A stretch of DNA of 49,320 nucleotides, from IMG/VR virus record IMGVR_UViG_3300021057_000004, positions 1 through 49,320 of that record. The stretch is one strand, 5' to 3'. A program made the translations under genes and the position numbers. The notes under the pieces were generated by a model. The model saw only the letters and a program-made list of their open reading frames with translations. It had not been told where the DNA came from and did not search any database. Positions 27,335-35,553 of this stretch are shown piece after piece. How positions within the stretch are numbered: the first letter of the stretch is position 1; the number at the start of each line of letters is the position of its first letter. The DNA comes from a virus.

Positions 27335-27705
27335 CGAATCCACGACACCTGACAGGCGGGGGGACGGGTCAAAGAGTCGAATTACGTTCGCGTGCGCGCA
27401 CTGTCGAAAATCCGACAGGCACGGCATCGGGCACGCTCGGCAATGGGCGTGAGCTCGGATCGGCCGGCATGGGCACGCACGCAGCGCAGCAATATGGGCA
27501 TTCCGGCCAGGCAAGGCAGGAACGCAGCGCTAAGGCCTTGATGCATAGGCTCATCGTTCCTGACGTAGATAGAAGCGCGAAGCCAAACGCGGACCAGCTG
27601 CAGGCGATCGAAGGCCAGGCAAGGCGAATCGGTGCACCCCCCGGGGCGAGCTCACGTCGTCCCATCCCTCTCTCTCACCTTGGGGCAGGAGCCGCACCCG
27701 CATGA
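27331..27705 (+). CDS. Hypothetical Gly/Arg/Ala-rich protein (124 aa)
   Basis: GTG 27331 overlaps the preceding TGA, and the TGA at 27703-27705 overlaps the next ATG. Composition is low in hydrophobic residues (TGGGTGQRVELRSRARTVEN), suggesting disorder. The longer open frame upstream is a shadow. Supported mainly by coupling. Confidence 0.5.
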   Translation: MTNPRHLTGGGTGQRVELRSRARTVENPTGTASGTLGNGRELGSAGMGTHAAQQYGHSGQARQERSAKALMHRLIVPDVDRSAKPNADQLQAIEGQARRIGAPPGASSRRPIPLSHLGAGAAPA

Positions 27706-27992
27706 AGCCGCCGAAGTGTCGGACGTGCGGTGAGGAGGAGTGGAGGCACGTCTGTTTCCCAGTTTCTGATTCTTCGCCCTCGCGTGTGACTTCGGTGGTG
27801 GGGAAGCAGGCTGCCGCGCATGCGGCGAAGGCGGCGGCGCCCGGTCAAGCATCGCCGCTCAAGCAGAGGATGAGGAGCCTTGGGAGCCGCGGCGGGCGGG
27901 TTGGCGGCGTGGTGCGGGCTGCTAGGTTGTCCCCTGAGCGTCGGGCGGAAATCGCTCGGTCTGGTGCTCGGGCTCGTTGGGGACGGGCATGA
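27702..27992 (+). CDS. Protein with N-terminal zinc site and basic C-terminus (96 aa)
   Basis: MKPPKCRTCGEEEWRHVCFP has CxxC plus a further Cys and His, a likely zinc ribbon. The C-terminal half is basic and ends SPERRAEIARSGARARWGRA, a SPERRxEIAR-type DNA-binding tail known from small phage proteins. ATGA overlaps with both neighbours. Confidence 0.65.
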   Translation: MKPPKCRTCGEEEWRHVCFPVSDSSPSRVTSVVGKQAAAHAAKAAAPGQASPLKQRMRSLGSRGGRVGGVVRAARLSPERRAEIARSGARARWGRA

Positions 27993-28291
27993 AGATTTGC
28001 GTCGTTTGCCGCAAGCGCGAGACGAGGACGCCGCGGGCCGCGTATTGCGACGAGTGCTTTTCTGGCGGGAAGCCGTGCAGCGTCGAGTACGCCGTAAGGC
28101 GAGCAATTCGGTTGGGGCAGCTTCGCCCTATTTCTGAGTGCGCCTGCGTCGACTGCGGTCGGCAAGCGAAGCATTACGACCATCGCGACTACAACAAGCC
28201 GACCGACGTCGACCCGGTGTGCATCTCGTGCAACCTGAAGCGAGGGCCGGCCATTCCCTACGGCAGAACGGCAACTGGAGATCTGGCATGA
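27989..28291 (+). CDS. HNH-like/zinc-ribbon protein upstream of terminase (100 aa)
   Basis: Contains two zinc-binding sets (CVVCRKR..YCDEC and CACVDC..CISC) and the segment KHYDHRDYNKPTDVDPVCIS then CNLKRGPA, which resembles an HNH nuclease core (DH, Asn, CxxCN). Many phages encode HNH proteins just before the terminase genes, where they support DNA packaging. Whether the catalytic His and Asn set is complete is not certain. Coupled on both sides (ATGA). Confidence 0.65.
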   Translation: MKICVVCRKRETRTPRAAYCDECFSGGKPCSVEYAVRRAIRLGQLRPISECACVDCGRQAKHYDHRDYNKPTDVDPVCISCNLKRGPAIPYGRTATGDLA

Positions 28292-28494
28292 CCTGCGCGG
28301 TGTCTCCTGGTCAGGTGTGTTTTACGTGCGCCGTGGGCGGGCTTGCGCGCTGTCCCTTCAAGGCTGGTGCGGTGTTGCCGCTGGTCGCTGGTGAGCGGCC
28401 GAAGGTTGTGTACTCGGGTGTTCGGATGTGGTTGTCGAGCGGTCGGGTTGTGTGGTCGGGTCTGCAGGATCCGACGAAGTGGGGGCCGAATTGA
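28288..28494 (+). CDS. Hypothetical Cys-containing protein (68 aa)
   Basis: MTCAVSPGQVCFTCAVGGLA has four cysteines in the first 25 residues, followed by a beta-rich remainder (KVVYSGVRMWLSSGRVVWSG). ATG overlaps the preceding TGA. Function unknown. Confidence 0.6.
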   Translation: MTCAVSPGQVCFTCAVGGLARCPFKAGAVLPLVAGERPKVVYSGVRMWLSSGRVVWSGLQDPTKWGPN

Positions 28495-28724
28495 TGCATG
28501 GCCGGCGAGCCCCGTACACGAACCGCGGCATATCGCGCGTGCCCTGCATACGGTGCGGGCGCCCTTCGTTTCACCAGTGGCAGATTTGCTCCGACAAGCG
28601 CCTTTTCCGGCCGCTGTGTTCGGGATGCGACGTGAAGCTGAACGAACTCGTGCTGCGCTGGGCGGGCTTCAAGGACTGGAAGCGAAAGATTCTTGCCTAC
28701 AAGCGGCTGTGGGGGTTGGCGTGA
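28494..28724 (+). CDS. Zinc-finger-like protein (76 aa)
   Basis: GISRVPCIRCGRPSFHQWQI then CSDKRLFRPLCSGC forms two CxxC pairs with a His between, the pattern of HNH/zinc-ribbon phage proteins with PCxRCG and LCxxCD. The C-terminal helix (ELVLRWAGFKDWKRKILAYK) is basic. TGATG junction with the preceding gene. It may act with the 27989 protein. Confidence 0.65.
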   Translation: MHGRRAPYTNRGISRVPCIRCGRPSFHQWQICSDKRLFRPLCSGCDVKLNELVLRWAGFKDWKRKILAYKRLWGLA

Positions 28725-28781
28725 GCGCCGCGGCGAACGCAGCCGGGTGGCTGTATGCCTCTGGACGTCTTGGGAGGAAGC

Positions 28782-28973
28782 GTGAGTCCAAAAATCTGCA
28801 TTCGAAAGAAGGACAGGCAGTGGGGGTGGCTGACGCTCGACTTCAGGGACGACCAGGAGATCGAGCGGATCGTGGTCGTACCGACTTACGGGCCGAACCA
28901 CAACGCGCTGCACGACTGCTGGTGCGGTCCCAAGGACGTAGAGGGCGTGATCGTGCATAACGAGGTGCACTGA
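28782..28973 (+). CDS. Hypothetical beta-rich protein (63 aa)
   Basis: GTG 28782 has GGGAGG four bases before it, which I prefer to ATG 28755. The product MSPKICIRKKDRQWGWLTLD continues DDQEIERIVVVPTYGPNHNA and ends HNEVH. No family is recognised. A GTG at 28721 in another frame gives an Arg-rich shadow. Confidence 0.6.
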   Translation: MSPKICIRKKDRQWGWLTLDFRDDQEIERIVVVPTYGPNHNALHDCWCGPKDVEGVIVHNEVH

Positions 28974-29239
28974 TGCGTAAATGGCTGCGCTGGTGGTTTT
29001 TCGGAGTGATTGAGACCCCGGTTGTAACGCTGCCGCAAGTGGGCTCTCCAACCGAGATTGCCGAAGCTGAGTGGCGTAACCAGATCGACATTGCCCGGAT
29101 GGTGGCCTACCAGCAAGGGCTTGCGGTAGGGGAGTACCGCGGACGTCTGGCGCTTGCGAGGGAGGTCGAAGCCGAGTTCGCAGCCAAACCGATCACGGAA
29201 GAAGACGCAAAACGAATCGTGCTGAAGCAGACGCACTGA
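28973..29239 (+). CDS. Hypothetical protein (88 aa)
   Basis: TGATG junctions at both ends. An N-terminal aromatic/basic segment (MRKWLRWWFFGVIETPVVTL) could associate with the membrane; the rest is helical and charged (AEAEWRNQIDIARMVAYQQG). No domain recognised. Immediately upstream of the small terminase. Confidence 0.6.
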   Translation: MRKWLRWWFFGVIETPVVTLPQVGSPTEIAEAEWRNQIDIARMVAYQQGLAVGEYRGRLALAREVEAEFAAKPITEEDAKRIVLKQTH

Positions 29240-29964
29240 TGGACCAGGCCGCGCAGACCCCCGCCCCGGAACACCCCTCCTCCTCTTCTGGGGATGGGTC
29301 TGCGCCGGCCGACCGCAGGAAGCTCACCGAGAAGCAGCAGCGCATCTTCGACATGAAGATGGCCGGGAAAACCAGGGCCGAGATCGCCGCGGAGTGCGGT
29401 ATCTCTCAGCCGGTCGTGTCGAAGACGCTGCAGGCGTGCTACCGCAAGCTCGGGATGAAGAAAGGAGAGCGCCCCGGTATCGGCGCCGAGTTCAGGCAGC
29501 CGGAAGTGGCCGCTGCGGCGATCATGGCGGCTTCTGACCCGTGGCTCGATCGCAAGAAAGAGGCGATCGACGCGGTCAACAAGCAGCTGCAGGCTGCCGG
29601 GCTTCCGGCGAAGGTAAGCGAGTCCCTGGTGAAGCGCTTGGCGTCCAAGTATGCGGGCGCCGTGTACGCGACGAAGGAACTGCGCACCGCCGAGATTCTG
29701 GAGATGCTGGGCAAGAAGATCGACCTTGCCGCCTTCTACCTGGACGACAAGGTGATGGGCGAGGCTTCCGCCCGCGACATTATGCTCGGCATGACTGCGC
29801 TCATCGAGAAGCGCAACCTCCTGCGCGGTGAGCCGACGCAGATCATATCGGACGCCGATCGCAAGAAACTGCACGAACTCATGCCGGCGTTGCTCGCCGA
29901 GGCGAAGCGGCGCGAGGCGGTGACGGTGGACTCGAAGACGGGAGAAGTCGTTGAACCTCGCTGA
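29239..29964 (+). CDS. terS: Small terminase subunit (TerS)
   Basis: 241 residues. After a disordered N-terminus, residues 30-70 form an HTH (RKLTEKQQRIFDMKMAGKTR then AEIAAECGISQPVVSKTL), followed by a coiled-coil oligomerisation region and a charged tail. This matches TerS function: recognising the packaging site and regulating the ATPase. The large terminase gene overlaps by 14 bp. Identification rests on fold and position directly before TerL; sequence family is not certain. Confidence 0.78.
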   Translation: MDQAAQTPAPEHPSSSSGDGSAPADRRKLTEKQQRIFDMKMAGKTRAEIAAECGISQPVVSKTLQACYRKLGMKKGERPGIGAEFRQPEVAAAAIMAASDPWLDRKKEAIDAVNKQLQAAGLPAKVSESLVKRLASKYAGAVYATKELRTAEILEMLGKKIDLAAFYLDDKVMGEASARDIMLGMTALIEKRNLLRGEPTQIISDADRKKLHELMPALLAEAKRREAVTVDSKTGEVVEPR

Positions 29965-31603
29965 ACTCGACAGCGCCGACCTGCAAGGACTGCCTCAAGA
30001 GCAGTTCGAGCAGCTTTTCCGCACGGCGCTGAAGATTTCAGAGCAGGACCGCAAGGAAAACCAGCTTCTCTTCTACAAGCCGAACAGCCCGAAGGTACAG
30101 GCCTTTCACGACACCGCGGCCAAAGTCGCCGGTATCGGTGGCGGCAACGGCTCGGGGAAGTCAGAGGCGATGATCGTGGACACGGTGATGTGCATGACCG
30201 GCGTCTTCCCCTACTCGCAGCGACACCTCATCAAGCAGAAGTTCCGCGGGCCGGTGAACTGCCGGCTCGTCATCGAATCTCTCACGAACACCCTCGACAA
30301 CGTCATCCTGCCCAAGCTGCAGTGGTGGAAGTGGACCGGAGTCGATCGGCCCGGCGGCGAGAGAGGCCATTGGGGCTGGGTGCCGAAGATGTGCTTGATC
30401 GACGGGGAGTGGGAACGCTCCTGGTCTTCGAAGACGCGGACGCTGCGGGTGCTGTGCAGGGATCCCTTCGACCCGGAGCGAATCGTCGGTGAGTCGACTT
30501 ACCAGATCATGTCGAAGGACATGGACCCGACCGACTTTGCCTCTGGCGACTTTCACATCATCGACCACGACGAGCCGCCGATCCTGCCGCAGTGGCGGGA
30601 GAACGAGGCGCGGACGATGCGCGTCAACGGGCGCCTGAAGCTTGCGATGACTTGGCCGGACGACCCGAGCATTCCGGTGGACTGGCTCTACAACGAGGTC
30701 TACGAACCCGGGCTGCAGGCCTCCGACCCGAACATCCAGTGGTTCGAGCTCTGGACGACGGAGAACCCGCACCTTAACCAGGAGGCGGTGTCGGCGCAGG
30801 CTGAGAAGTGGTCGACGGAGATGCGCAACGTTCGCATCTACGGGCGTCCGATTCGCTTCTCGAACCGCATACACCCGGACTTTACCGACAGCACGAAGAC
30901 CTGGTGCTTCCCGTGCGGGAAGTCGGTCGTCAAGGTCCCTGGTCAGACGATCAAGCCGATGTGCGGTATCTGCGGGTCCGAGCACATCGTCGACTACAGC
31001 CACGTGCAGGAATTCGATGCATCCTCGACGTGGCCGAGCGTTTTCCTGCTCGACCCCCATCCGCGAAAGCCGCATATGTGGCTGCACGTGCAAATCGACC
31101 CTAAGGACGACTGGTGGGTCGTGTCTGACGGGAAGCTCGAAGGCGATTGCGTCGAGGTGCGCGAGGCCGTGCACCGCATCGAGAAGGACCTAGGGATCAC
31201 GGTTGCGCAACGCTGGATGGACCCGAACATGGGGGCCTCACCTTCCGGGCAGCGCCGCGAAGTCTCGTGGCAGGACGAGTTCACCGCGGCTGGCCTGCAC
31301 TGCGACCTTGCGAGCGATGTTGACGTCGGGCGCTCCAGGATCAACCAGTACCTGAAACCGGATCCGAGCACGCTGGCGCCACGCATCCGCATTCATCCGC
31401 GATGCAAGGACACGATCTACCAGATGAACCGCTATGTCTGGGCAGAGTTCTCTAAAAACGTCGATCGCGACATCAAGCAAGCGCCGAAGGACACCAACGA
31501 TGATTTCCCGACGCTTTTGAAATATCTCGCGAACGCGGACCCGGTGTTTTCGTTCCTTCGGCAAGGCGCCCCGGTCGTGCGGCGCTACAAGGGGAGGCGC
31601 TAG
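29951..31603 (+). CDS. terL: Large terminase subunit (TerL) with internal zinc ribbon
   Basis: 550 residues from TTG 29951, which has GGGAGAA upstream. Walker A is GIGGGNGSGKSEA (61-73), and Walker B is IIDHDEPP near residue 202. The C-terminal nuclease part includes FLLDPHPRKPHMWLH and the acidic WMDPNMG region. Between the two domains, Cys319, Cys322, Cys338 and Cys341 form a treble zinc-ribbon pattern (CFPC, CGIC) within a segment that is often plain loop in other terminases. The protein drives DNA into the prohead and cuts it. Packaging type (cos or pac) cannot be read from this sequence. Confidence 0.9.
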   Translation: MNLAELDSADLQGLPQEQFEQLFRTALKISEQDRKENQLLFYKPNSPKVQAFHDTAAKVAGIGGGNGSGKSEAMIVDTVMCMTGVFPYSQRHLIKQKFRGPVNCRLVIESLTNTLDNVILPKLQWWKWTGVDRPGGERGHWGWVPKMCLIDGEWERSWSSKTRTLRVLCRDPFDPERIVGESTYQIMSKDMDPTDFASGDFHIIDHDEPPILPQWRENEARTMRVNGRLKLAMTWPDDPSIPVDWLYNEVYEPGLQASDPNIQWFELWTTENPHLNQEAVSAQAEKWSTEMRNVRIYGRPIRFSNRIHPDFTDSTKTWCFPCGKSVVKVPGQTIKPMCGICGSEHIVDYSHVQEFDASSTWPSVFLLDPHPRKPHMWLHVQIDPKDDWWVVSDGKLEGDCVEVREAVHRIEKDLGITVAQRWMDPNMGASPSGQRREVSWQDEFTAAGLHCDLASDVDVGRSRINQYLKPDPSTLAPRIRIHPRCKDTIYQMNRYVWAEFSKNVDRDIKQAPKDTNDDFPTLLKYLANADPVFSFLRQGAPVVRRYKGRR

Positions 31604-31839
31604 TGGCGGTTTCTTACTCCTGCGATGGCTGCGGCTGCGCGATCAAGGAAGCGAAGGTTGTCGGCATGGTCATCAAACGTGACTACTGCGAGGCATGCGA
31701 GAAGGTCGCGAATGCATTCCAGGAAGCCGAGGAAGCGGAGCGGCTGTCTGTTGCCACGGTGTTCAAAGGCAAGCGCGAGAAGCTGATCGAGCAGTACGGC
31801 CAAAGCGGCTTCAAGTTACCGGACGTCCCAGATGCCTGA
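31603..31839 (+). CDS. Small zinc-ribbon protein (78 aa)
   Basis: GTG 31603 shares a base with the terminase TAG and follows GGGGAGG. CDGCGCAIKEAKVV and YCEACEKVANAF give two CxxC pairs, a typical zinc ribbon; the rest is a coiled helix. Phage packaging modules often carry such small proteins, role unknown. Confidence 0.7.
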   Translation: MAVSYSCDGCGCAIKEAKVVGMVIKRDYCEACEKVANAFQEAEEAERLSVATVFKGKREKLIEQYGQSGFKLPDVPDA

Positions 31840-31996
31840 GCTAGAAGCTAAGGTCTGGTGCCCCCGCTGCAGGGAGGAGAAGGGCGAGATCCTGCGCATT
31901 CCTACCGGAAGCGAGGGAGCCTACGTGCACAAGACGAACCCGGATCCACTACCGAAGACGTGCGCCTGCGGCACGAACTTAGAGCGTAAGCCGTGA
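31832..31996 (+). CDS. Small zinc-ribbon protein (54 aa)
   Basis: Overlaps the previous gene by 8 bp. [20 protein letters not shown] and [13 protein letters not shown] provide CxxC and CxC pairs for one zinc. It ends in GTGA with the collagen-like gene. Below 60 codons but well supported by composition. Confidence 0.65.
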   Translation: MPELEAKVWCPRCREEKGEILRIPTGSEGAYVHKTNPDPLPKTCACGTNLERKP

Positions 31997-32853
31997 ACAC
32001 GAAGCCGAGAACGTGGTTCATCGACGTGGCGAAGGACGGGGTGAGGCTCGGGCAGGAGGTGAGCACGCTCAACTTTGTCGGGCCTGCGGTGACGCTTACT
32101 CGCAGCACGACGTCTGACCAGGCGGAAGTCACGGTGACGATCGAGGCCGGCCCGCCAGGACAAGATGGGGAACAGGGGCCGCAAGGACTTCAGGGCGCCG
32201 CTGGGCCGCAAGGACCGCAGGGAGAACCTGGGCCGGCTGGTGCCGATGGCGCTCCGGGGGCGGCGGGCGCCCAAGGTCCGCAAGGCCCAGCTGGTGCTGA
32301 CGGTCAGGACGGGCAGGGAGTCCCGGCCGGCGGAACCACCGGGCAGATTCTCGCGAAGAGTTCCGATGCCGACTACGCGACCCATTGGACCAGCCCGCAG
32401 TCCGGTGATGGATGGATTTATGCCCGCCTGACAAGCGATTTTTCCACTGCGCTGACCGCTGCGGTTGACGTGATCGGGCTTGGATTCATGCCATCGGCCA
32501 ACACGCGCTACGAGTTCGAGGGACAGATCAGGCTGAGAACCGCCACAGCGTCCGCGAATCCGCGATTGGGTCTCGCATGGGCCGCAGGACTCACGGATGG
32601 CTGCGCGAACATCGAGGAGGCCCAGAGCGCGACGGCGGTCCTGAACGCGAGAGGAAACATTGGTGCCTCGCTCCTCATCCCGGTCGGCGGACTGCCGAAC
32701 ACGACGCAGTCTTGGCCGACGACGGTATGGGGCAACTGCGATGCCGGTGCCGCGCCTGTCGGCAGCGTCAGGATTCAGCTTGCGAGTGAGACCGCCGGCA
32801 CGGCAGTTACGGCAAAGGCGGGCTCGTTCCTTCGTTGGAGGGTTGTGCCGTGA
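31993..32853 (+). CDS. Collagen-like repeat protein of the head/packaging region (286 aa)
   Basis: N-terminal 50 residues form a beta domain ([20 protein letters not shown]). Residues about 53-108 are Gly-X-Y collagen repeats ([16 protein letters not shown] and similar). [20 protein letters not shown] is the linker motif found in many phage fibres, followed by a C-terminal beta domain (about 135-286), ending SFLRWRVVP. It should trimerise as a short fibre or head decoration. Its location between terminase and portal, not beside the tail fibre, is unusual. GTG start overlaps the preceding TGA. Confidence 0.8.
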   Translation: MNTKPRTWFIDVAKDGVRLGQEVSTLNFVGPAVTLTRSTTSDQAEVTVTIEAGPPGQDGEQGPQGLQGAAGPQGPQGEPGPAGADGAPGAAGAQGPQGPAGADGQDGQGVPAGGTTGQILAKSSDADYATHWTSPQSGDGWIYARLTSDFSTALTAAVDVIGLGFMPSANTRYEFEGQIRLRTATASANPRLGLAWAAGLTDGCANIEEAQSATAVLNARGNIGASLLIPVGGLPNTTQSWPTTVWGNCDAGAAPVGSVRIQLASETAGTAVTAKAGSFLRWRVVP

Positions 32854-33206
32854 CGCACAAGATTCCGGGCTGCTGCTCCATTTGCGACGAGCCCTGCTTT
32901 GAGGTTCTGCAGCGATGGGATGAAGGCGAAAAGCGGGCGGGCGAGCCGAAGCGCCTTGGTCCTCCGAACGAAGATGCCGTGCGCGTGACTTTCATTCTCA
33001 TAGACGGTCGGCGCGCGGATTTCACCTTTTGCGGTCGTTGCGCACAGACGCTAAACCCGTCGCAGTACACGGTTCTGTGGCGTCGGAACCTCGCAGGCTA
33101 CATGCGCGAGCAGGACGGGAAGGTAGACAAGTTCCGCGACGAATTCGCGAATGGCCTGCTCTGCGAGATGGGGCGGCGTAGCTGGATGGAGATGGCGAAT
33201 GGCTGA
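32850..33206 (+). CDS. Hypothetical protein with N-terminal Cys motifs (118 aa)
   Basis: GTG 32850 overlaps the previous stop and follows [26 protein letters not shown] provides four cysteines and a later FCGRCAQTL two more, so two zinc sites are likely. The C-terminus is a charged helix. Overlaps the portal gene by 8 bp. Role in packaging or head assembly inferred only from location. Confidence 0.65.
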   Translation: MTHKIPGCCSICDEPCFEVLQRWDEGEKRAGEPKRLGPPNEDAVRVTFILIDGRRADFTFCGRCAQTLNPSQYTVLWRRNLAGYMREQDGKVDKFRDEFANGLLCEMGRRSWMEMANG

Positions 33207-35553
33207 CCTCATGAAGCGAGAAAGACCTCGAATCAGTTCGATCAGCGTCGACAGGGGAAAGATCGTAGAACGCATCAAGCGGTTCTATCAGGACGACAAC
33301 ACGAACCGCTCGCAGGACATAGACGCGCGACTGCAGCGCTATGCGAAGTACCGCATGTGGACCGAGGGGCGAGACTGGCCTTGGGAGAACGCGACCGATG
33401 CGGCGATCCCGGACATGATGACCGCGTCGATGCGACTGCAGGACACGCTGCACAACGCTGTCATGTCGTCGCGCCCGTGCGTGATGGCGAAGGCGACCAA
33501 AAAACACGACGAGCCGAAAACGGAGGACGTGGACCATCTGATCGACTACCAAGTCTTCGTCGAGCAGCCAGGGGAAGAAATCATCGGCACGCTTGCGCAT
33601 GACTTCGTGAACGAAGGCGTCTACACCGCATACGTGCCGTGGGTGAAGGAGACACGCCAGGTCATCGACCTCTTCGCGATCGGCGCGTTGCCGGCCGAGG
33701 GCTACCCGGCGGACTTCTTCCGCATGTGGCTTGAGGGCAAGTTTCCGAAGGCCGATCTCGACCCCGGCAAGGATGGCTGGGATTGGGTCATCAAGGAAGG
33801 CAAGCAGAAGCACCGCGCGTCGTTCTTCACGCGGGACGACGGCGAGGTCGAGGTGGAGATCGAGCGCGAAGCGGTTCGCTATGAAGGTCCGCGGATCATT
33901 CCGAAGGACTACCAGGATGTCGGGCATCCGGCGCGTTGCGAAAACCTGCAGATCCCCGGGCCATCGAACCCGATGGGCGCCGCGCACGTGTGGTTGCGCG
34001 ATTTCCCCTCGATCGACGAGATCAAGCGCCTCGCCTCTGGGGACAAGCCCTTCTACGACCTGCTGACGCCGGAGGATCGCGAAAAGCTCGGCGTTGCGAA
34101 GATGGACGAGTCGTACCAGGAGCAGGCGCAGCAGAAGGACGTCATGCAGGGGCACCAGGAGCAGAAGTCGAAGGAAAAGGACGTACAGAGCCACGAGACG
34201 CTGACGCGGCTCATGGTCTTCGACTGCTACGACGTGGACAAGGACGGCAAGGACGAGGACGTCATCTGGTGGTACATCGTCGAAACCGAGACGCTGCTGC
34301 GTGCGCGCTATCTCACGCAGATGTTCCCGGCCGAAACCCCGACGCGGCCGTTCGCGGAAGCGCATCTCTTCCCGGTTCCAGGGCGCAGGGCGTCGATCGG
34401 ATTGCTGGAGATGATGGAGGGGCTGCACGACCTGTCGAAGATGTTCTTCGACCTCATGGGCGATTCGGGGACGATGTCGACAACGCCGTTCGGCTTCTAC
34501 CGTGCGACCTCGAACATGCGCCCGGAGGTGATTCGGATGTGGCCCGGCGAGATGTACCCGCTGAACGACCCGCAGAAGGATGTCAGTTTCCCGAGCATCG
34601 GGAACCAGAACCAGGCCTTCGGCTTCAACATGGTCACGCTGCTGCAGCAAATGGAGGAGCGCCTGACGACGATCGGCGAGCTCCAGCTGGGGCGCGTGCC
34701 GCAGGGGAAGGCCTCGGCACTTCGTACCGTGAGCGGGATGCAGACCGTGCTAGCACAGGGCGACGCGCGGCCCGAGCGTGTGCTTCGCCGGTTCTTCATC
34801 GGTCTCACGCAAATCTGGCGCCTCGTCCACAACCACAACCAGGCATTCCTGCCGAAAGGAAAGCAGTTCCTCATCAACGGCTACAAGGATGCGGTGAACG
34901 ACCCGTACCGCTCGATCGAGGACCGGACGACCATTCAAGGCGCCTTCATGTTCGACTTCTCTGCGAACGCCCTGAACACCTCGAAGGAGGCGATGCAGCA
35001 GAACCTCGACCAGATCATCGCCATGTACGTCACGCCGCTCGCCATCCAGCTTGGCATCCTGCAGCCGGACGGCATGTTCCGCCTGTTCCGCGACAAGGGA
35101 AAGGCGCACGGCCTGGACCCCGACAGATACCTGACGCCTCCGACCGCTGGTGCCTTCACGCCGAAGATCCTCGTCGAGGACGCCATCGCAATGATGCTGG
35201 ACGGGCAGATGCCTGTCGGCGATCCGGCAGAAGGTGCGGCCCAGCACCTTGCGAAGCTGCAGGAGTTCACGCAGTCCGACGAGTTCGGGCTGGTCCCGGA
35301 GGAGTTCGTGCAGACGATATTCTTCCCGTACCTGCAGAAATTGGCCCAGCAGGCGGTGCTGGAGCAGCAGCAGGCGGCAATGCTCGCCGCGGCACAGCAG
35401 TTCGGGCAGCAAACCCAGAAGCCCGGCATGCCCGGTCCTGCCGGCGCCCCGCAACCCGGCGGTCAGGCCATGCCTGCGGTGCAGGGCGGTGAACTGCTCG
35501 ATGAGACCTTGCCCTCCGCTGGCGGTGGGGCAAATGCGATGGTGGCCGCTTGA
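33199..35553 (+). CDS. Portal protein (784 aa)
   Basis: Follows the terminases and is the only large acidic-basic mixed protein here. Segments such as WPWENATDAAIPDMMTASMR, GTLAHDFVNEGVYTAYVPW and the long C-terminal helix region (QKLAQQAVLEQQQAAMLAAA) match the layout of large podovirus-type portals: wing and stem domains with a Gln/Ala-rich C-terminus ending in a Gly/Pro-rich tail. It forms the dodecameric DNA entry ring. I use ATG 33199, which overlaps the previous gene by 8 bp, rather than an earlier in-frame start. The long antisense frame (33022-34650) and the long plus frame inside are shadows. Confidence 0.85.
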   Translation: MADLMKRERPRISSISVDRGKIVERIKRFYQDDNTNRSQDIDARLQRYAKYRMWTEGRDWPWENATDAAIPDMMTASMRLQDTLHNAVMSSRPCVMAKATKKHDEPKTEDVDHLIDYQVFVEQPGEEIIGTLAHDFVNEGVYTAYVPWVKETRQVIDLFAIGALPAEGYPADFFRMWLEGKFPKADLDPGKDGWDWVIKEGKQKHRASFFTRDDGEVEVEIEREAVRYEGPRIIPKDYQDVGHPARCENLQIPGPSNPMGAAHVWLRDFPSIDEIKRLASGDKPFYDLLTPEDREKLGVAKMDESYQEQAQQKDVMQGHQEQKSKEKDVQSHETLTRLMVFDCYDVDKDGKDEDVIWWYIVETETLLRARYLTQMFPAETPTRPFAEAHLFPVPGRRASIGLLEMMEGLHDLSKMFFDLMGDSGTMSTTPFGFYRATSNMRPEVIRMWPGEMYPLNDPQKDVSFPSIGNQNQAFGFNMVTLLQQMEERLTTIGELQLGRVPQGKASALRTVSGMQTVLAQGDARPERVLRRFFIGLTQIWRLVHNHNQAFLPKGKQFLINGYKDAVNDPYRSIEDRTTIQGAFMFDFSANALNTSKEAMQQNLDQIIAMYVTPLAIQLGILQPDGMFRLFRDKGKAHGLDPDRYLTPPTAGAFTPKILVEDAIAMMLDGQMPVGDPAEGAAQHLAKLQEFTQSDEFGLVPEEFVQTIFFPYLQKLAQQAVLEQQQAAMLAAAQQFGQQTQKPGMPGPAGAPQPGGQAMPAVQGGELLDETLPSAGGGANAMVAA

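Noticed and set aside
28721-28960. GTG-initiated Arg-rich frame after the zinc-finger protein
   Set aside because: Although the GTG overlaps the preceding TGA, the frame is a shadow of the 28782-28973 gene, which has a strong GGGAGG site and protein-like composition.
33022-34650. Long minus-strand open frame (542 codons) opposite the portal gene
   Set aside because: Shadow of the portal gene; composition dominated by His, Arg, Leu and Val, and no leftward operon here.
33936-35492. Long plus-strand frame inside the portal gene
   Set aside because: Gly/Arg/Ala-rich shift of the portal frame; the portal frame has domain-like sequence and coupled ends.
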